DNA of 64,000 nucleotides from Betaproteobacteria bacterium HGW-Betaproteobacteria-4 (GTDB lineage Bacteria; Pseudomonadota; Gammaproteobacteria; Burkholderiales; Rhodocyclaceae). The stretch lies in contig PHCH01000001.1 in assembly GCA_002840785.1 (NCBI GenBank), positions 1-64,000 of the forward strand, written 5' to 3'. The stretch's first letter is position 1. Every line of letters starts with the position of its first letter. Under the pieces are notes generated by a model. It saw only the letters and a list, made by a program, of their open reading frames with translations. It did not search any database and was not told the DNA's origin. Below, in pieces: positions 38,725 to 48,112 of the stretch. Both the position numbers and the translations under genes were made by a program.

Positions 38725-39513
38725 ATGAGACAAGAAAGTCTGGATAAGAAATCCCTCATCATCACCGGCGGCGCTTCGGGTATCGGCGAGGCAGCCGTCG
38801 TGCTCGCAGCGCGCGCGGGCGCCAGAGTTACCATCGCCGATATCAATCAGGCCGCCGGCGAAGCGCTTGTCACGCGGCTGACGGCCGAAGGGCACACGGT
38901 GCAGTTTATCTGCGTGAACATCGGCCGGGAGGCGGACGTCAAGGCAATGGTGGACGCCGCCGTGTCGGCGTACGGCCGGCTCGACGGTGCTTTCAACAAC
39001 GCGGCGATCGTGGGTTTCACGCAGAGCGGCAAACACGAAAAGCAGCTCAAGTTCGCCGAGATACCGACCGATGCCTTCCGGCACGGCATGGACATCAATG
39101 CGACGGGTACCTTCCTGTGCATAAGGTACGAGATTGAGGCCATGCTGGCATCCGGCGGCGGTTCGATCGTCAATACCTCGTCGATGGCGGGTATCTTGGC
39201 GATCCCGAATGCACCCGACTACATAGCCTCTAAGCATGCCGTGATCGGCCTGACAAAAGCAGCAGCGCTGGACTATGCCACCCAGAACATCCGTGTGAAT
39301 GCAGTTCTACCCGGAGTGATTCGCACGCAAATGTTGCAAGCGGCGATCGAGGCCGATCCTGGCATCGAGCAGTGGGCGGCGAACGTGCACCCGATCAAAC
39401 GCCTGGGCGAGCCGCACGAGGTGGCGCATGCGGCGCTGTGGCTGCTCTCGGATGCTGCGTCGCTGATAACGGGCATCTCGCTGCCCGTCGACGGCGGCTA
39501 TTCGATGGTCTGA
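38725..39513 (+). CDS. SDR family oxidoreductase (tandem paralogue 1)
   Basis: LIITGGASGIGEAAV, NTSSMAGILAIPNAPDYIASKHAVIGLTKAAALDYA, LPVDGGYSMV. Confidence 0.88.
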   Translation: MRQESLDKKSLIITGGASGIGEAAVVLAARAGARVTIADINQAAGEALVTRLTAEGHTVQFICVNIGREADVKAMVDAAVSAYGRLDGAFNNAAIVGFTQSGKHEKQLKFAEIPTDAFRHGMDINATGTFLCIRYEIEAMLASGGGSIVNTSSMAGILAIPNAPDYIASKHAVIGLTKAAALDYATQNIRVNAVLPGVIRTQMLQAAIEADPGIEQWAANVHPIKRLGEPHEVAHAALWLLSDAASLITGISLPVDGGYSMV

Positions 39514-39564
39514 ATCAGCGGTCACGGAACTAATTTATATCCAAAAGATAAAGGAGACAATCGC

Positions 39565-40353
39565 ATGCAAGGCCTGAATATTAGCGGAAAGTCAATCATC
39601 GTGACTGGCGGTGCGTCGGGTATTGGTGAAGCTACCGTGCGCTTGGCAGCGCTCGCCGGAGCGAAGGTCACGATTGCCGACCTCAACGTCGAGGCCGGGG
39701 TTCGGCTGGTCAAACACCTGCAAGAGCAAGGGTGCGCGGTGCAGTTCATACGCACCGATATTTCTGACGAACAACAAGTACAGGACATGGTAGCGCTTGC
39801 GTTAAAGACGTTTGGACGGCTGGACGGCGCCTTCAATAATGCAGGAGTTGCAGGGTTCAATCAGAGCAATCTTGGTGCCGATGAGCCAGCAAAGTTTAGT
39901 GCCCTGCCATTGGATGTATACCGACGGGTTCAGGAAGTAAACGTGGTTGGGACCTTCATCTGCATGAAGCACGAGATCATCGCGATGTTGCAAACGGGCG
40001 GTGGCGCCATCGTCAACACGGCATCTTTCTCGGGAATCTTTGCCTCACCAGGCGCTGCGGATTATGTTGCGTCGAAACATGCGGTCATCGGGTTAACGAA
40101 GTCCGCAGCGCTGGACTACGCAACTCAGAACATCCGTGTCAACGCGGTGCTGCCGGGCGCGATCCGCACGCCCATGTTGGATATGGTCTTTAAATCTGAT
40201 GGGCGGAATAAGTTGCTAGCAGCGGCTCATCCCAACGGACGGTTGGGAGAACCAGAGGAAATCGCGCAAGCCGCGTTGTGGCTTTTATCGGATGCGGCAT
40301 CGCTGATAACAGGCATCTCTATGTCGGCCGACGGTGGCCTGTCCATGATCTAA
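39565..40353 (+). CDS. SDR family oxidoreductase (tandem paralogue 2)
   Basis: IIVTGGASGIGEATV, YVASKHAVIGLTKSAALDYATQNIRVNAVLPGAIRTPM. Confidence 0.88.
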   Translation: MQGLNISGKSIIVTGGASGIGEATVRLAALAGAKVTIADLNVEAGVRLVKHLQEQGCAVQFIRTDISDEQQVQDMVALALKTFGRLDGAFNNAGVAGFNQSNLGADEPAKFSALPLDVYRRVQEVNVVGTFICMKHEIIAMLQTGGGAIVNTASFSGIFASPGAADYVASKHAVIGLTKSAALDYATQNIRVNAVLPGAIRTPMLDMVFKSDGRNKLLAAAHPNGRLGEPEEIAQAALWLLSDAASLITGISMSADGGLSMI

Positions 40354-40411
40354 GGCTTGGTGGATTGCACCGGCCAACAGCATTCTCTGCGATTTTTTAA
40401 CGAGGTAATCA

Positions 40412-40891
40412 ATGCCCAACGATCTACAAAATGATTTCACCTTTTCCCACGTCGGCGTTGCAGTGTCCGATCTTCAAGCCTCTCTGCGCTTCTACCGCGA
40501 CGGGCTGGGTTTCAAAGAGGGCGCCTTGATCGAGCCTGAAGAAAAACTCTCTCCGCTACTCGGTCTGCGCCCACCCATCGAGATGAAGTGCCAATTCCTG
40601 CGCCTTGGCTCGATGGTGGTGGAACTCATCGAGTTCAAACAGCCTGCGTTCGTCGCCGCGCCAGAAGTTCCACGACCGCTGAATCATGCCGGGCTCACTC
40701 ACCTGTCTTTTCGTGTCGATGACGTCGACGCCATGGCCGAGAGGCTGGAGCGGCTCGGCGGAACGATCCAGCACAGCACCCGTGTCGAAGAGAAGGATCA
40801 CGGCGTCGACGCACAGATTGTGTTCGTCGTCGACCCGGATGGCACACGCATCGAACTGATGAGTTACCCCCACTCGGTGCAGTTTGCCTGA
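40412..40891 (+). CDS. VOC/glyoxalase superfamily protein
   Basis: FSHVGVAVSDLQASLRFYRDGLGF; HAGLTHLSFRVDDVDAMAERL; VVDPDGTRIELM. Confidence 0.85.
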   Translation: MPNDLQNDFTFSHVGVAVSDLQASLRFYRDGLGFKEGALIEPEEKLSPLLGLRPPIEMKCQFLRLGSMVVELIEFKQPAFVAAPEVPRPLNHAGLTHLSFRVDDVDAMAERLERLGGTIQHSTRVEEKDHGVDAQIVFVVDPDGTRIELMSYPHSVQFA

Positions 40892-40920
40892 CCGAACTAA
40901 TTTCATTTAAAGGACTTCAA

Positions 40921-42075
40921 ATGTCATATTTTCTTACCGAAGAACAAGTCTCAATCCGCGATGTAGCACGCCGATTTACCCAAAGGGAGGTTCGGCCCCG
41001 AGTAATGGAGCTGTACGGACCAAAAGGCCACACCTTCATCAAGGAGATGGGTAAAAAGATGGCCGATCTCGGCTTCTTCAGGATTCCGGTGCCCGAGAGC
41101 GCGGGGGGGCTGGGAGCCCCGAGGACGACGCTACTCGTGGTTTATGAAGAGCTTTCCAAGGAGAGTCCCGCCCTCGCCCTTCACTTGATGCTCAATGGTG
41201 TTCTGCCGACAATGCTTCTGATGGGCATGCCGGCCGCGAGAGAAAAATGGTTCGAGAAGGTGCTGGACGGCGAGGCCACAATGGCCGGTGCCGGTACCGA
41301 CCCCCGCGGCTTGGCTAACTTCAGTGAATGGAGCGATTTGGCCGTGCGTGACGGCGACCATTTCATACTTAACGGCTCCCGGAGCTATTGCACTGGCGGG
41401 CCGTATGCCGATCTCGTAATCGTCTTCGGGCTGTACAAGGGCACCACATGGGCTTTCCCCCTGGATGTGGGAACGCCTGGGTTGATCATTCGCGAAGACG
41501 AGAAAATGGGTTTGGGGACGTCATTCGGCGCCCTCACTATGTCTGATGTCCGAGTGCCCGTGGCGGAAAGCCTGGAGATGTCGGCATGGGTGAAGGACCG
41601 AAAACTGGTCCAGGCCAATGGCCATTCCACCATCAACGTACTCGACATATCGTCGATGTCGCTCGGCCTCGCCGAAGGCGTTTTCGAGAAAACCTTCGAA
41701 TACGCCCTGCAACGCACCAATGCAGGCAAGTCGATCCTCACGCTCGGCGCCATCCAAGTGAAGTTCGCAAAGATGAAAGCGCAGATCGAGTGCGCCCGCA
41801 ACATGATCTACAACGCCGCTCGATTGCTGGAAGAGGGCCGTCAGGACAAGATGCTGGAACACATGGTCAAGCCAATTGCCACTGAGATGGCGGTTGACGT
41901 GGCGCGTAGTTGCATGCAACTGCACGGCGGCATGGGCTACTGCGTCGAAACGGGCATCGAGCGCTACTTGCGCGACGCGATGGGCCTGACGATTGGCGAG
42001 TGCACCAGCGATATGCACTGGTCAACCGTTGCTACGCTCATGGACATGCCCGAGACCCGTCTCGGTTCGTTCTGA
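40921..42075 (+). CDS. Acyl-CoA dehydrogenase family protein
   Basis: LTEEQVSIRDVARRFTQREVRPRV; MAGAGTDPRGLA; QLHGGMGYCVETGIERYLRDAMGLTIGECTSDM. Confidence 0.85.
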   Translation: MSYFLTEEQVSIRDVARRFTQREVRPRVMELYGPKGHTFIKEMGKKMADLGFFRIPVPESAGGLGAPRTTLLVVYEELSKESPALALHLMLNGVLPTMLLMGMPAAREKWFEKVLDGEATMAGAGTDPRGLANFSEWSDLAVRDGDHFILNGSRSYCTGGPYADLVIVFGLYKGTTWAFPLDVGTPGLIIREDEKMGLGTSFGALTMSDVRVPVAESLEMSAWVKDRKLVQANGHSTINVLDISSMSLGLAEGVFEKTFEYALQRTNAGKSILTLGAIQVKFAKMKAQIECARNMIYNAARLLEEGRQDKMLEHMVKPIATEMAVDVARSCMQLHGGMGYCVETGIERYLRDAMGLTIGECTSDMHWSTVATLMDMPETRLGSF

Positions 42076-42121
42076 GACACAGTCACCAAGCGTGCCATAA
42101 CCAAAGAATACAGACACAATT

Positions 42122-42183
42122 CTTGCCGCTCAGCGTCTAAGCCAACGGACATACTGCGTTGATACAGAGTCCTGTTGGGATCG
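42122..42183 (+). repeat. 62-bp direct repeat, copy 2
   Basis: CTTGCCGCTCAGCGTCTAAGCCAACGGACATACTGCGTTGATACAGAGTCCTGTTGGGATCG. Confidence 0.85.
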
Positions 42184-42184
42184 C

Positions 42185-42303
42185 TCACCACCAATCTCGC
42201 CTTTGGTGAGTGGGGTGCGGTCTTCGGCGATTTCAAGATAACCACGGCGCTGCTCGACCGTCTCGCGTATCGAAAAAGTCATGGAGGGCTACGCTCTCCA
42301 TGA
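42185..42303 (+). pseudogene. IstB-like (IS21 family) C-terminal fragment
   Basis: In-frame LTTNLAFGEWGAVFGDFKITTALLDRLAYRKSHGGLRSP*. Confidence 0.65.
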
Positions 42304-42311
42304 CTTTTTCG
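42271..42311. terminator. Perfect 16-bp inverted repeat, probable bidirectional terminator
   Basis: CGAAAAAGTCATGGAG-GGCTACGCT-CTCCATGACTTTTTCG. Confidence 0.7.
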
Positions 42312-42467
42312 GCGTACTTCGGCATCTGTTTGCTGCTCATCGCAACTCTTGCAACAGAGAAATCTGGGATAGACTTATCCACAATCGTAACTATCACATG
42401 CGGCTAATGCGCTTGCTGAAATTTCAATCGGTACACCTGCTCAAAATTCAGCCGGTATGACACCCCT

Positions 42468-43148
42468 ATGACAATCCTTGACATGACCACTGACGTGCGG
42501 ACAAAGCGTCGTCGGGGACGCCCACCAAAAACAGAGGACTCTTCTAAGGCTGATCAACTTCTGCAGGCTGCCCTCACCACGTTCGCCGAAATAGGATACG
42601 AGGGCGCTGGATTACGTCAGATCGCAGCCCGTGTCGGAGTCGATGTGGCGATGATCAACCACTTCTTTGGCTCGAAGCTCAAACTTTGGGAGGCCGTCAT
42701 TGACCATACTGCCCAGAAGGTGATTAACGCGGTGCAATCGACCGCCTGCCAAGACGACGCCTCGTTGTCGAGTCGGGAACGCTTGCGCCGCGCCATGTTG
42801 CAACTCATCGACGTCATGTGCGATGCACCGTTGATGGCGCAGTTCGTCGTGAGGGAGTCGATTCAGGAGCATGCCCGCTTCGAGTACATGTACCTGCGGC
42901 TCGTGAAGCCGATGCATGACCTGTTGACACCAATGATCCGGGATGCGGTTGAGGCCGGCGAGATAGGTGACGTCGATCCTGACTTTATGTTCTTCACGTT
43001 CACCGCCTCGGTTTCGATGGCCATTGCCGCGAGGAGGTACAGCTACCGGTTCTCTCCCGTCATCGAGAGCGACGAGAGGTTCCGTCACGAGCTCAAGTGT
43101 GTGTTGCAACAGCCCTTCGTCGCGCAACCGGTGGCGTCGACGCCGTAA
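42468..43148 (+). CDS. TetR/AcrR family regulator
   Basis: LLQAALTTFAEIGYEGAGLRQIAARVGVDVAMINHFFGSKLKLWEAVI. Confidence 0.85.
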   Translation: MTILDMTTDVRTKRRRGRPPKTEDSSKADQLLQAALTTFAEIGYEGAGLRQIAARVGVDVAMINHFFGSKLKLWEAVIDHTAQKVINAVQSTACQDDASLSSRERLRRAMLQLIDVMCDAPLMAQFVVRESIQEHARFEYMYLRLVKPMHDLLTPMIRDAVEAGEIGDVDPDFMFFTFTASVSMAIAARRYSYRFSPVIESDERFRHELKCVLQQPFVAQPVASTP

Positions 43149-43310
43149 AAGCGAGGCCGCTCCAACGCCACGTTCCGATGTGGTTAACTGCCTTGACTGT
43201 TGCTGTGTAGGCAGCAATATGCCTCGACATATCTCTCATCTAGAAGGTCTAAGGATTGGTTTTGGGCATGACCGACTTCAGGCAACTATGGGCCGCGTAT
43301 GCATTGCCAC

Positions 43311-44867
43311 TTAATGAGTGCTCCCGGCGTTGGCCGTGCCGCCGATCACCGGCTTGGCCATCCAAATGATCAAAATCAAAGCAATAAAGAGCGCAGCGGA
43401 CCCAGCGAAGATGTCGCTGGCGCTGAGCATAAAGGCTTGCTGGTCGACGAGCCGGTTCAAGTAATTCAGACTTTGTTCCCGACTTAAGCCCATAGCGGAA
43501 AGCTGGCTCAGGGACTGATTGGTTGGCAGGCTGGCAATATTGATCGACTCAACCAGTTGCGAGTGATGCAGGGCGGCGCGATTTTCCCAGAGGGTCGTGG
43601 TAATGGAGGTGCCAAAAGCACCGGCTGTGATCCTGGCGAAATTGGATAGTCCGGAGGCAGCCGGAATCCGTTCCGGACTCAGGCCGGACAGGGTCAGGGT
43701 GACGAGCGGAATGAAGAAAATGGCCACCGAAATGCCCTGGACGATAGTTGGCACCATCAGCGTCGTGAGATCGGCACTGGTGTTGAAACGGGAACGCATC
43801 CAGAGCACCACGGCAAAGACGATATAAGCGATAGTTGCATAGATGCGCGGATCGACCTTCTGCGTCGTCTTGCCGACCAGGGGCGTAAGGATCAGTGCGA
43901 ACAGGCCGATCGGCGCCATGATGATGCCGGCCCAGGTCGCCGTGTAGCCCATGTATTGCTGCAGCCACAATGGCAGCAGGACGATGTTGCCAAAAAAGGT
44001 CCCGTAGCCGAGCGACAGGGCGAGCGTGCCGACCCAGAAATTGCGCCGGGTAAAGAGCTGCAGGTCGACCACCGGGTGGGCCTCGTTGAGTTCCCAGATC
44101 AGGAAGAAGACGAAGCCAATCAGCGCCACCAGTCCGAGAATAACGATTTCCGGCGAAGCGAACCAGTCGAGCTCCTTGCCCTTGTCGAGCATGATCTGCA
44201 GCGAACCTACCCAGATAACCAGGGCAGCCAGTCCGATGCTGTCGATCGGTAGCTTGCGGGTCGGCGTTTCACGTTCACGGTAGATGTTCCAGGTCACTGC
44301 TGCCGCAAACAACCCGACCGGTATGTTGATATAGAAAATCCACTCCCAGCTCAGGTTGTCGGTGATCCAGCCGCCGAGCAGCGGCCCCATGACCGGGGCG
44401 ATCAGTGTTGTCATCGACCACATGGCCAGCGCCGTGCCGGCCTTGGTCTTGGGGAAGCTCTGCAGGAGCAGGGCCTGGGACAGGGGAATCATCGGGCCGG
44501 CGACCAGTCCCTGGATAACGCGGAAAAGGATCAGCAGGCCGAGGCTAGGGGCCAGGCCGCAGAGCAGCGAGGCGAGCACGAACAGCGCGATGCTCAGCGT
44601 AAATAGCCGGACGATGCCGAAGCGCTGGGTCAGCCAGCCGGTCAGCGGCACCGAGATGGCGTTGGAAACGGCGAAGCTAGTGATGACCCAGGTGCCCTGG
44701 TTTGGACTGACGCCAAAATCGCCGGCGATGGCCGGGATCGAGACATTGGCGATGGACGTGTCGAGCACGTTCATGAAGGTGGCCAGCGAGAGCGCCAGCG
44801 TGCCCATGACCAGCTGGCCGCCGTGCAGCGGTTCGGGTTGGCGGTAGGCCGTTGTCGGTTCAGCCAT
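43311..44867 (-). CDS. emrB: DHA2 family MFS multidrug transporter (EmrB-like)
   Basis: 14-TM; LATFMNVLDTSIANVSIPAIAGDFGVSPNQGTWVITSFAVSNAISVPLTGWL. Confidence 0.88.
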   Translation of the reverse strand: MAEPTTAYRQPEPLHGGQLVMGTLALSLATFMNVLDTSIANVSIPAIAGDFGVSPNQGTWVITSFAVSNAISVPLTGWLTQRFGIVRLFTLSIALFVLASLLCGLAPSLGLLILFRVIQGLVAGPMIPLSQALLLQSFPKTKAGTALAMWSMTTLIAPVMGPLLGGWITDNLSWEWIFYINIPVGLFAAAVTWNIYRERETPTRKLPIDSIGLAALVIWVGSLQIMLDKGKELDWFASPEIVILGLVALIGFVFFLIWELNEAHPVVDLQLFTRRNFWVGTLALSLGYGTFFGNIVLLPLWLQQYMGYTATWAGIIMAPIGLFALILTPLVGKTTQKVDPRIYATIAYIVFAVVLWMRSRFNTSADLTTLMVPTIVQGISVAIFFIPLVTLTLSGLSPERIPAASGLSNFARITAGAFGTSITTTLWENRAALHHSQLVESINIASLPTNQSLSQLSAMGLSREQSLNYLNRLVDQQAFMLSASDIFAGSAALFIALILIIWMAKPVIGGTANAGSTH

Positions 44868-44904
44868 GGTGATCGTTCGTCGAGTGGCGGCGGGGAATCA
44901 CGAT

Positions 44905-46140
44905 TCAGCCGGCCCGTTTCAGGCTGACCGGGTGGCCGAGGTTGGCCGAGACGATGGCATTGACCCGGGCGTCAGCTGCCTTGTCGAGATCGTCGTAGAG
45001 CGTGGTGCTGGCCACCGGGGCGGTGCGGGCCGATTCGGTGACGGCCTTGCCAGACTGGTCGTGGACGTCGATCGACACTTCCATGGACAGACCGATGCGC
45101 AGCGGATGGGCCGCCAGCTCCTGCGCGTCGAGCAGGATGCGCACGGGCACCCGCTGGACAATCTTGATCCAGTTACCGGTCGCATTCTGGGCCGGCAGCA
45201 GGGAAAAGGCAGCACCGGTGCCGGCGCCGAGGCCGGCAACCGTGCCCTTGAATTCCGTCCTGTGACTATAGACGTCGGCCGTCAGTACAGCGGGCTGGCC
45301 GATGCGCAGGCTTTCCAGCTGCGATTCCTTGAAGTTGGCATCGACCCACAGTTGGTCTAGCGGCACGATGGCCATCAGGGGCACGCCGCTGGCGACGCGC
45401 TGGCCGACCTGGGCGCTGCGCCGGGCGATGGTGCCGGCGACCGGCGCAGCGATGCCAAGGCGCTTGCTGGCCAGCCAGGCTTCGCGGTATTTGCCGGCGG
45501 CGGCGAGTACGCGGGGGTGCGTTTCCGTCGTCGTGCCGTCGGTCAGGCTCTGGTTCTTGGCCAGTTGCTCGCGTGCCTCGGCGAGTGCCGAGGTCGCAGC
45601 AGCCTGCGTCGAACGGGCGTTGGCCACGGCCGTCTGGAGATGCTGGATTTCTTCCTTCGATACTGCGCCGCCGTCGATCAGCGGTTCGCGGCGGGCGAGG
45701 TCGGCAGTCAGGCGGGCCAGTTCGGCCTGGGCCCGGTTGAGGTCGGCTTGGCGGCTGTCGACGGTGGCAGCCAGGGCATTGTTGTTGGCAAAGGTGACGC
45801 GCACTTCGCGTACCGTTTCGCCAAGCTGGGCTTCGGCCTGGTCGAGCGCGACACGGGCATCGACCGGATCGAGGCGAACCAGCATCTGGCCGAGATTGAC
45901 GTTGTCGGTGTCGTCAGCTTCGATGGCAACGATGGTGCCGCCGACCTGCGGGGTGATCTGCACGACATTGCCCTGGACGTAAGCGTTGTCGGTATCGACG
46001 TGGAAGCGGGCGACGAGCAGCCAGTAGGCGCCGTAGGCCAGCCCGGCCAGCAAACAGACGATGGCGAGCAGGATCAACTGGCGCTTGCGGCGTGCCTCGG
46101 GATTGGCTTGAGTAGACAGGGGCGTGTTCTCGGTGGTCAT
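44905..46140 (-). CDS. emrA: HlyD/EmrA family efflux adaptor
   Basis: RFHVDTDNAYVQGNVVQITPQVGGTIVAIEADDTDNVNLGQMLVRLDPVDARVAL. Confidence 0.88.
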   Translation of the reverse strand: MTTENTPLSTQANPEARRKRQLILLAIVCLLAGLAYGAYWLLVARFHVDTDNAYVQGNVVQITPQVGGTIVAIEADDTDNVNLGQMLVRLDPVDARVALDQAEAQLGETVREVRVTFANNNALAATVDSRQADLNRAQAELARLTADLARREPLIDGGAVSKEEIQHLQTAVANARSTQAAATSALAEAREQLAKNQSLTDGTTTETHPRVLAAAGKYREAWLASKRLGIAAPVAGTIARRSAQVGQRVASGVPLMAIVPLDQLWVDANFKESQLESLRIGQPAVLTADVYSHRTEFKGTVAGLGAGTGAAFSLLPAQNATGNWIKIVQRVPVRILLDAQELAAHPLRIGLSMEVSIDVHDQSGKAVTESARTAPVASTTLYDDLDKAADARVNAIVSANLGHPVSLKRAG

Positions 46141-46176
46141 GGTGGGGTCCGTAGATGTTGGGGCGCGACCGGGGGA

Positions 46177-47604
46177 TTAATTTTTGTCGGCAGGGGATGG
46201 CGCGGTTTCGGCGAAACCGCCGCCCAGCGCGTTGATCAGGCGAATCCGGCTGTCGATCCAGCGGCCCTGCAGGTCGACGGCGGCGCGACGCTGGGCGATT
46301 AGGCCGGTTTCAACGTTGAGCACCGTCAGGCGGTCGCTGATATCGGCTTGGTAGCGTTGCAGGGCGAGCCCGTAACTGCGCTCGGCACTGGCCAGCGTGG
46401 CCTGTTGCCGTTCCATCTGGATGTCGAGCGAGTGCAGGATGCTCAACTGGTCGGCGACATCGCGCAAGGCTTCGAGCAGCGTGCCGTTGTAGCCGGCGAC
46501 CGCAGCATCGACATTGGCGGCGGAAATCCGGTACAGGTTGCGCAGACGGCCGGCATCGAAAATGGGCAGGCTTATTGCCAGGCCAATGCCCGGCTGGCGG
46601 CTGCCGGAATCCAGCCACTGATCGAAGCCGATGGCGGAAAAACCGGTGAAGGCGCGCAGGTTGATGTTCGGATAGAACATCGCCTTGGTTGACGCCATGC
46701 CATGTCCGGCAGCCTCGACGCGCCAGCGGCTGGCGACGATATCGGCGCGATGGCCGAGCAGGTCGGCGGGCAAGGTTTTCGGCACGGCGAGCGGGGCAAT
46801 GGCCGGGAGTTTCGGCGCCAGATCATCCGCCGCCTCGGGTGTCTTGCCGATCAGGGCGGCCAACGCGTGGCGGGCCAGCGCGACTTGCTCGTCGAGGGCG
46901 GCAATGTCGCGGGCGTTTTCCGGAATCACGCCTTGAGCGGCTTCGAGCTCAACCCGGGTGTCGATGCCGGCCTTGACGCGCCGTTCGACCAGCCCGGCCA
47001 GATCAAGCCGTTGTCGCTGGCGGGTTTCGGCCAGTTCGTGCTGGGCGAGCAGGCGGGCCAGGTTGTAATAGCTGCGCGCTACATTGGTCGCCAGAAGCTG
47101 CCGGGCAGCCTGCTGCTCGGCTTCGCTGGCGCGGACTTCGCCGAGCGCCGAGCGCAGGGCTTCGCGGTTCTTGCCAAAGAAATCCAGTTCCCACTGGCCG
47201 GCCAGTTGCAGGTCGTTGATGTTGTGCGTGGTGCCCGCGTAGGGCGGCGGAATCAGGCCACGTTCGCTGAACCGTTCGCGAGTGCTCGATAGCGAGGCCT
47301 CGATTTGCGGCGCCAGCGCACTTTCAGTTTCCCCGGCAATGGCCGTGGCACGGCGCAATCGCGCTGCAGCCGCCTGCAGGCCCGGATTGTCCGCCAAGGC
47401 CTGCTCGATCAGCTTGGTGAGTACCGGATCCTGCAATTCCTGCCACCAGTTTTCGCTCGGCCAGTTGGCATAAGGCACGCTTTTGTCGGCCAGCGTGCGC
47501 TCGTTGAACCTCAGGGCGGCGGGAAAAATGCCCGAGTAACTAGCGCAACCGGCGAGCAGGAGCATGACGGCGGCCAGAACAAGAGTGCGGGCCTGGTTGA
47601 TCAC
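46177..47604 (-). CDS. NodT-family outer membrane efflux lipoprotein
   Basis: Lipobox LLAGCAS; NWWQELQDPVLTKLIEQALADNPGLQAAAARLRRA. Confidence 0.88.
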   Translation of the reverse strand: MINQARTLVLAAVMLLLAGCASYSGIFPAALRFNERTLADKSVPYANWPSENWWQELQDPVLTKLIEQALADNPGLQAAAARLRRATAIAGETESALAPQIEASLSSTRERFSERGLIPPPYAGTTHNINDLQLAGQWELDFFGKNREALRSALGEVRASEAEQQAARQLLATNVARSYYNLARLLAQHELAETRQRQRLDLAGLVERRVKAGIDTRVELEAAQGVIPENARDIAALDEQVALARHALAALIGKTPEAADDLAPKLPAIAPLAVPKTLPADLLGHRADIVASRWRVEAAGHGMASTKAMFYPNINLRAFTGFSAIGFDQWLDSGSRQPGIGLAISLPIFDAGRLRNLYRISAANVDAAVAGYNGTLLEALRDVADQLSILHSLDIQMERQQATLASAERSYGLALQRYQADISDRLTVLNVETGLIAQRRAAVDLQGRWIDSRIRLINALGGGFAETAPSPADKN

Positions 47605-47897
47605 GGCTGGCTTCCTTCGTCGCTCAGCGCCTGGGCAATACTTAGTGCCCGGCCCAGCAAGTCGCGGAAAACAGTGAATTCTTCCGGATAAAACCCCACC
47701 AGCACCTGGTTGCTCAGATTCGCCAGAATCTTGGGGACTTCGGCCGACACCTGAAGTCCTTCGTCAGTCAGCTCGAGATTGACGATACGGCGGTCGAGTT
47801 CACGGGTAACGACCTGGGCCAGCCGGCTGACCAGGTAGCCAGTGCTGTTTTCCGGACGATAGGTTTCTGCTTGGTAAAACGGGTGTCGTGTTTCCAT
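47601..47897 (-). pseudogene. MarR family regulator with in-frame loss of the wHTH core (98 aa)
   Basis: SRLAQVVTRELDRR joined directly to DRRIVNLELTDEGLQV (the post-wing motif). Confidence 0.7.
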
Positions 47898-48112
47898 GGG
47901 TAAGGTCGAGTCATGCGATGGAGGTGCTCAGTGAGGCCAACGATTCCGTGGTTTCGGTAATCGATTGGCTCTCCTTGCTGTTATTGCGCCCTGTCTGTTT
48001 GCCACCGACGCTTGAAGCGAAGGCAGCACGCTGTCGCTGCTTCAGATATTTACAAAAAATACGCACTCTCGTGCGTATTCCATTTCGGCGTGCCAATTGA
48101 GATTTTTTAGCC

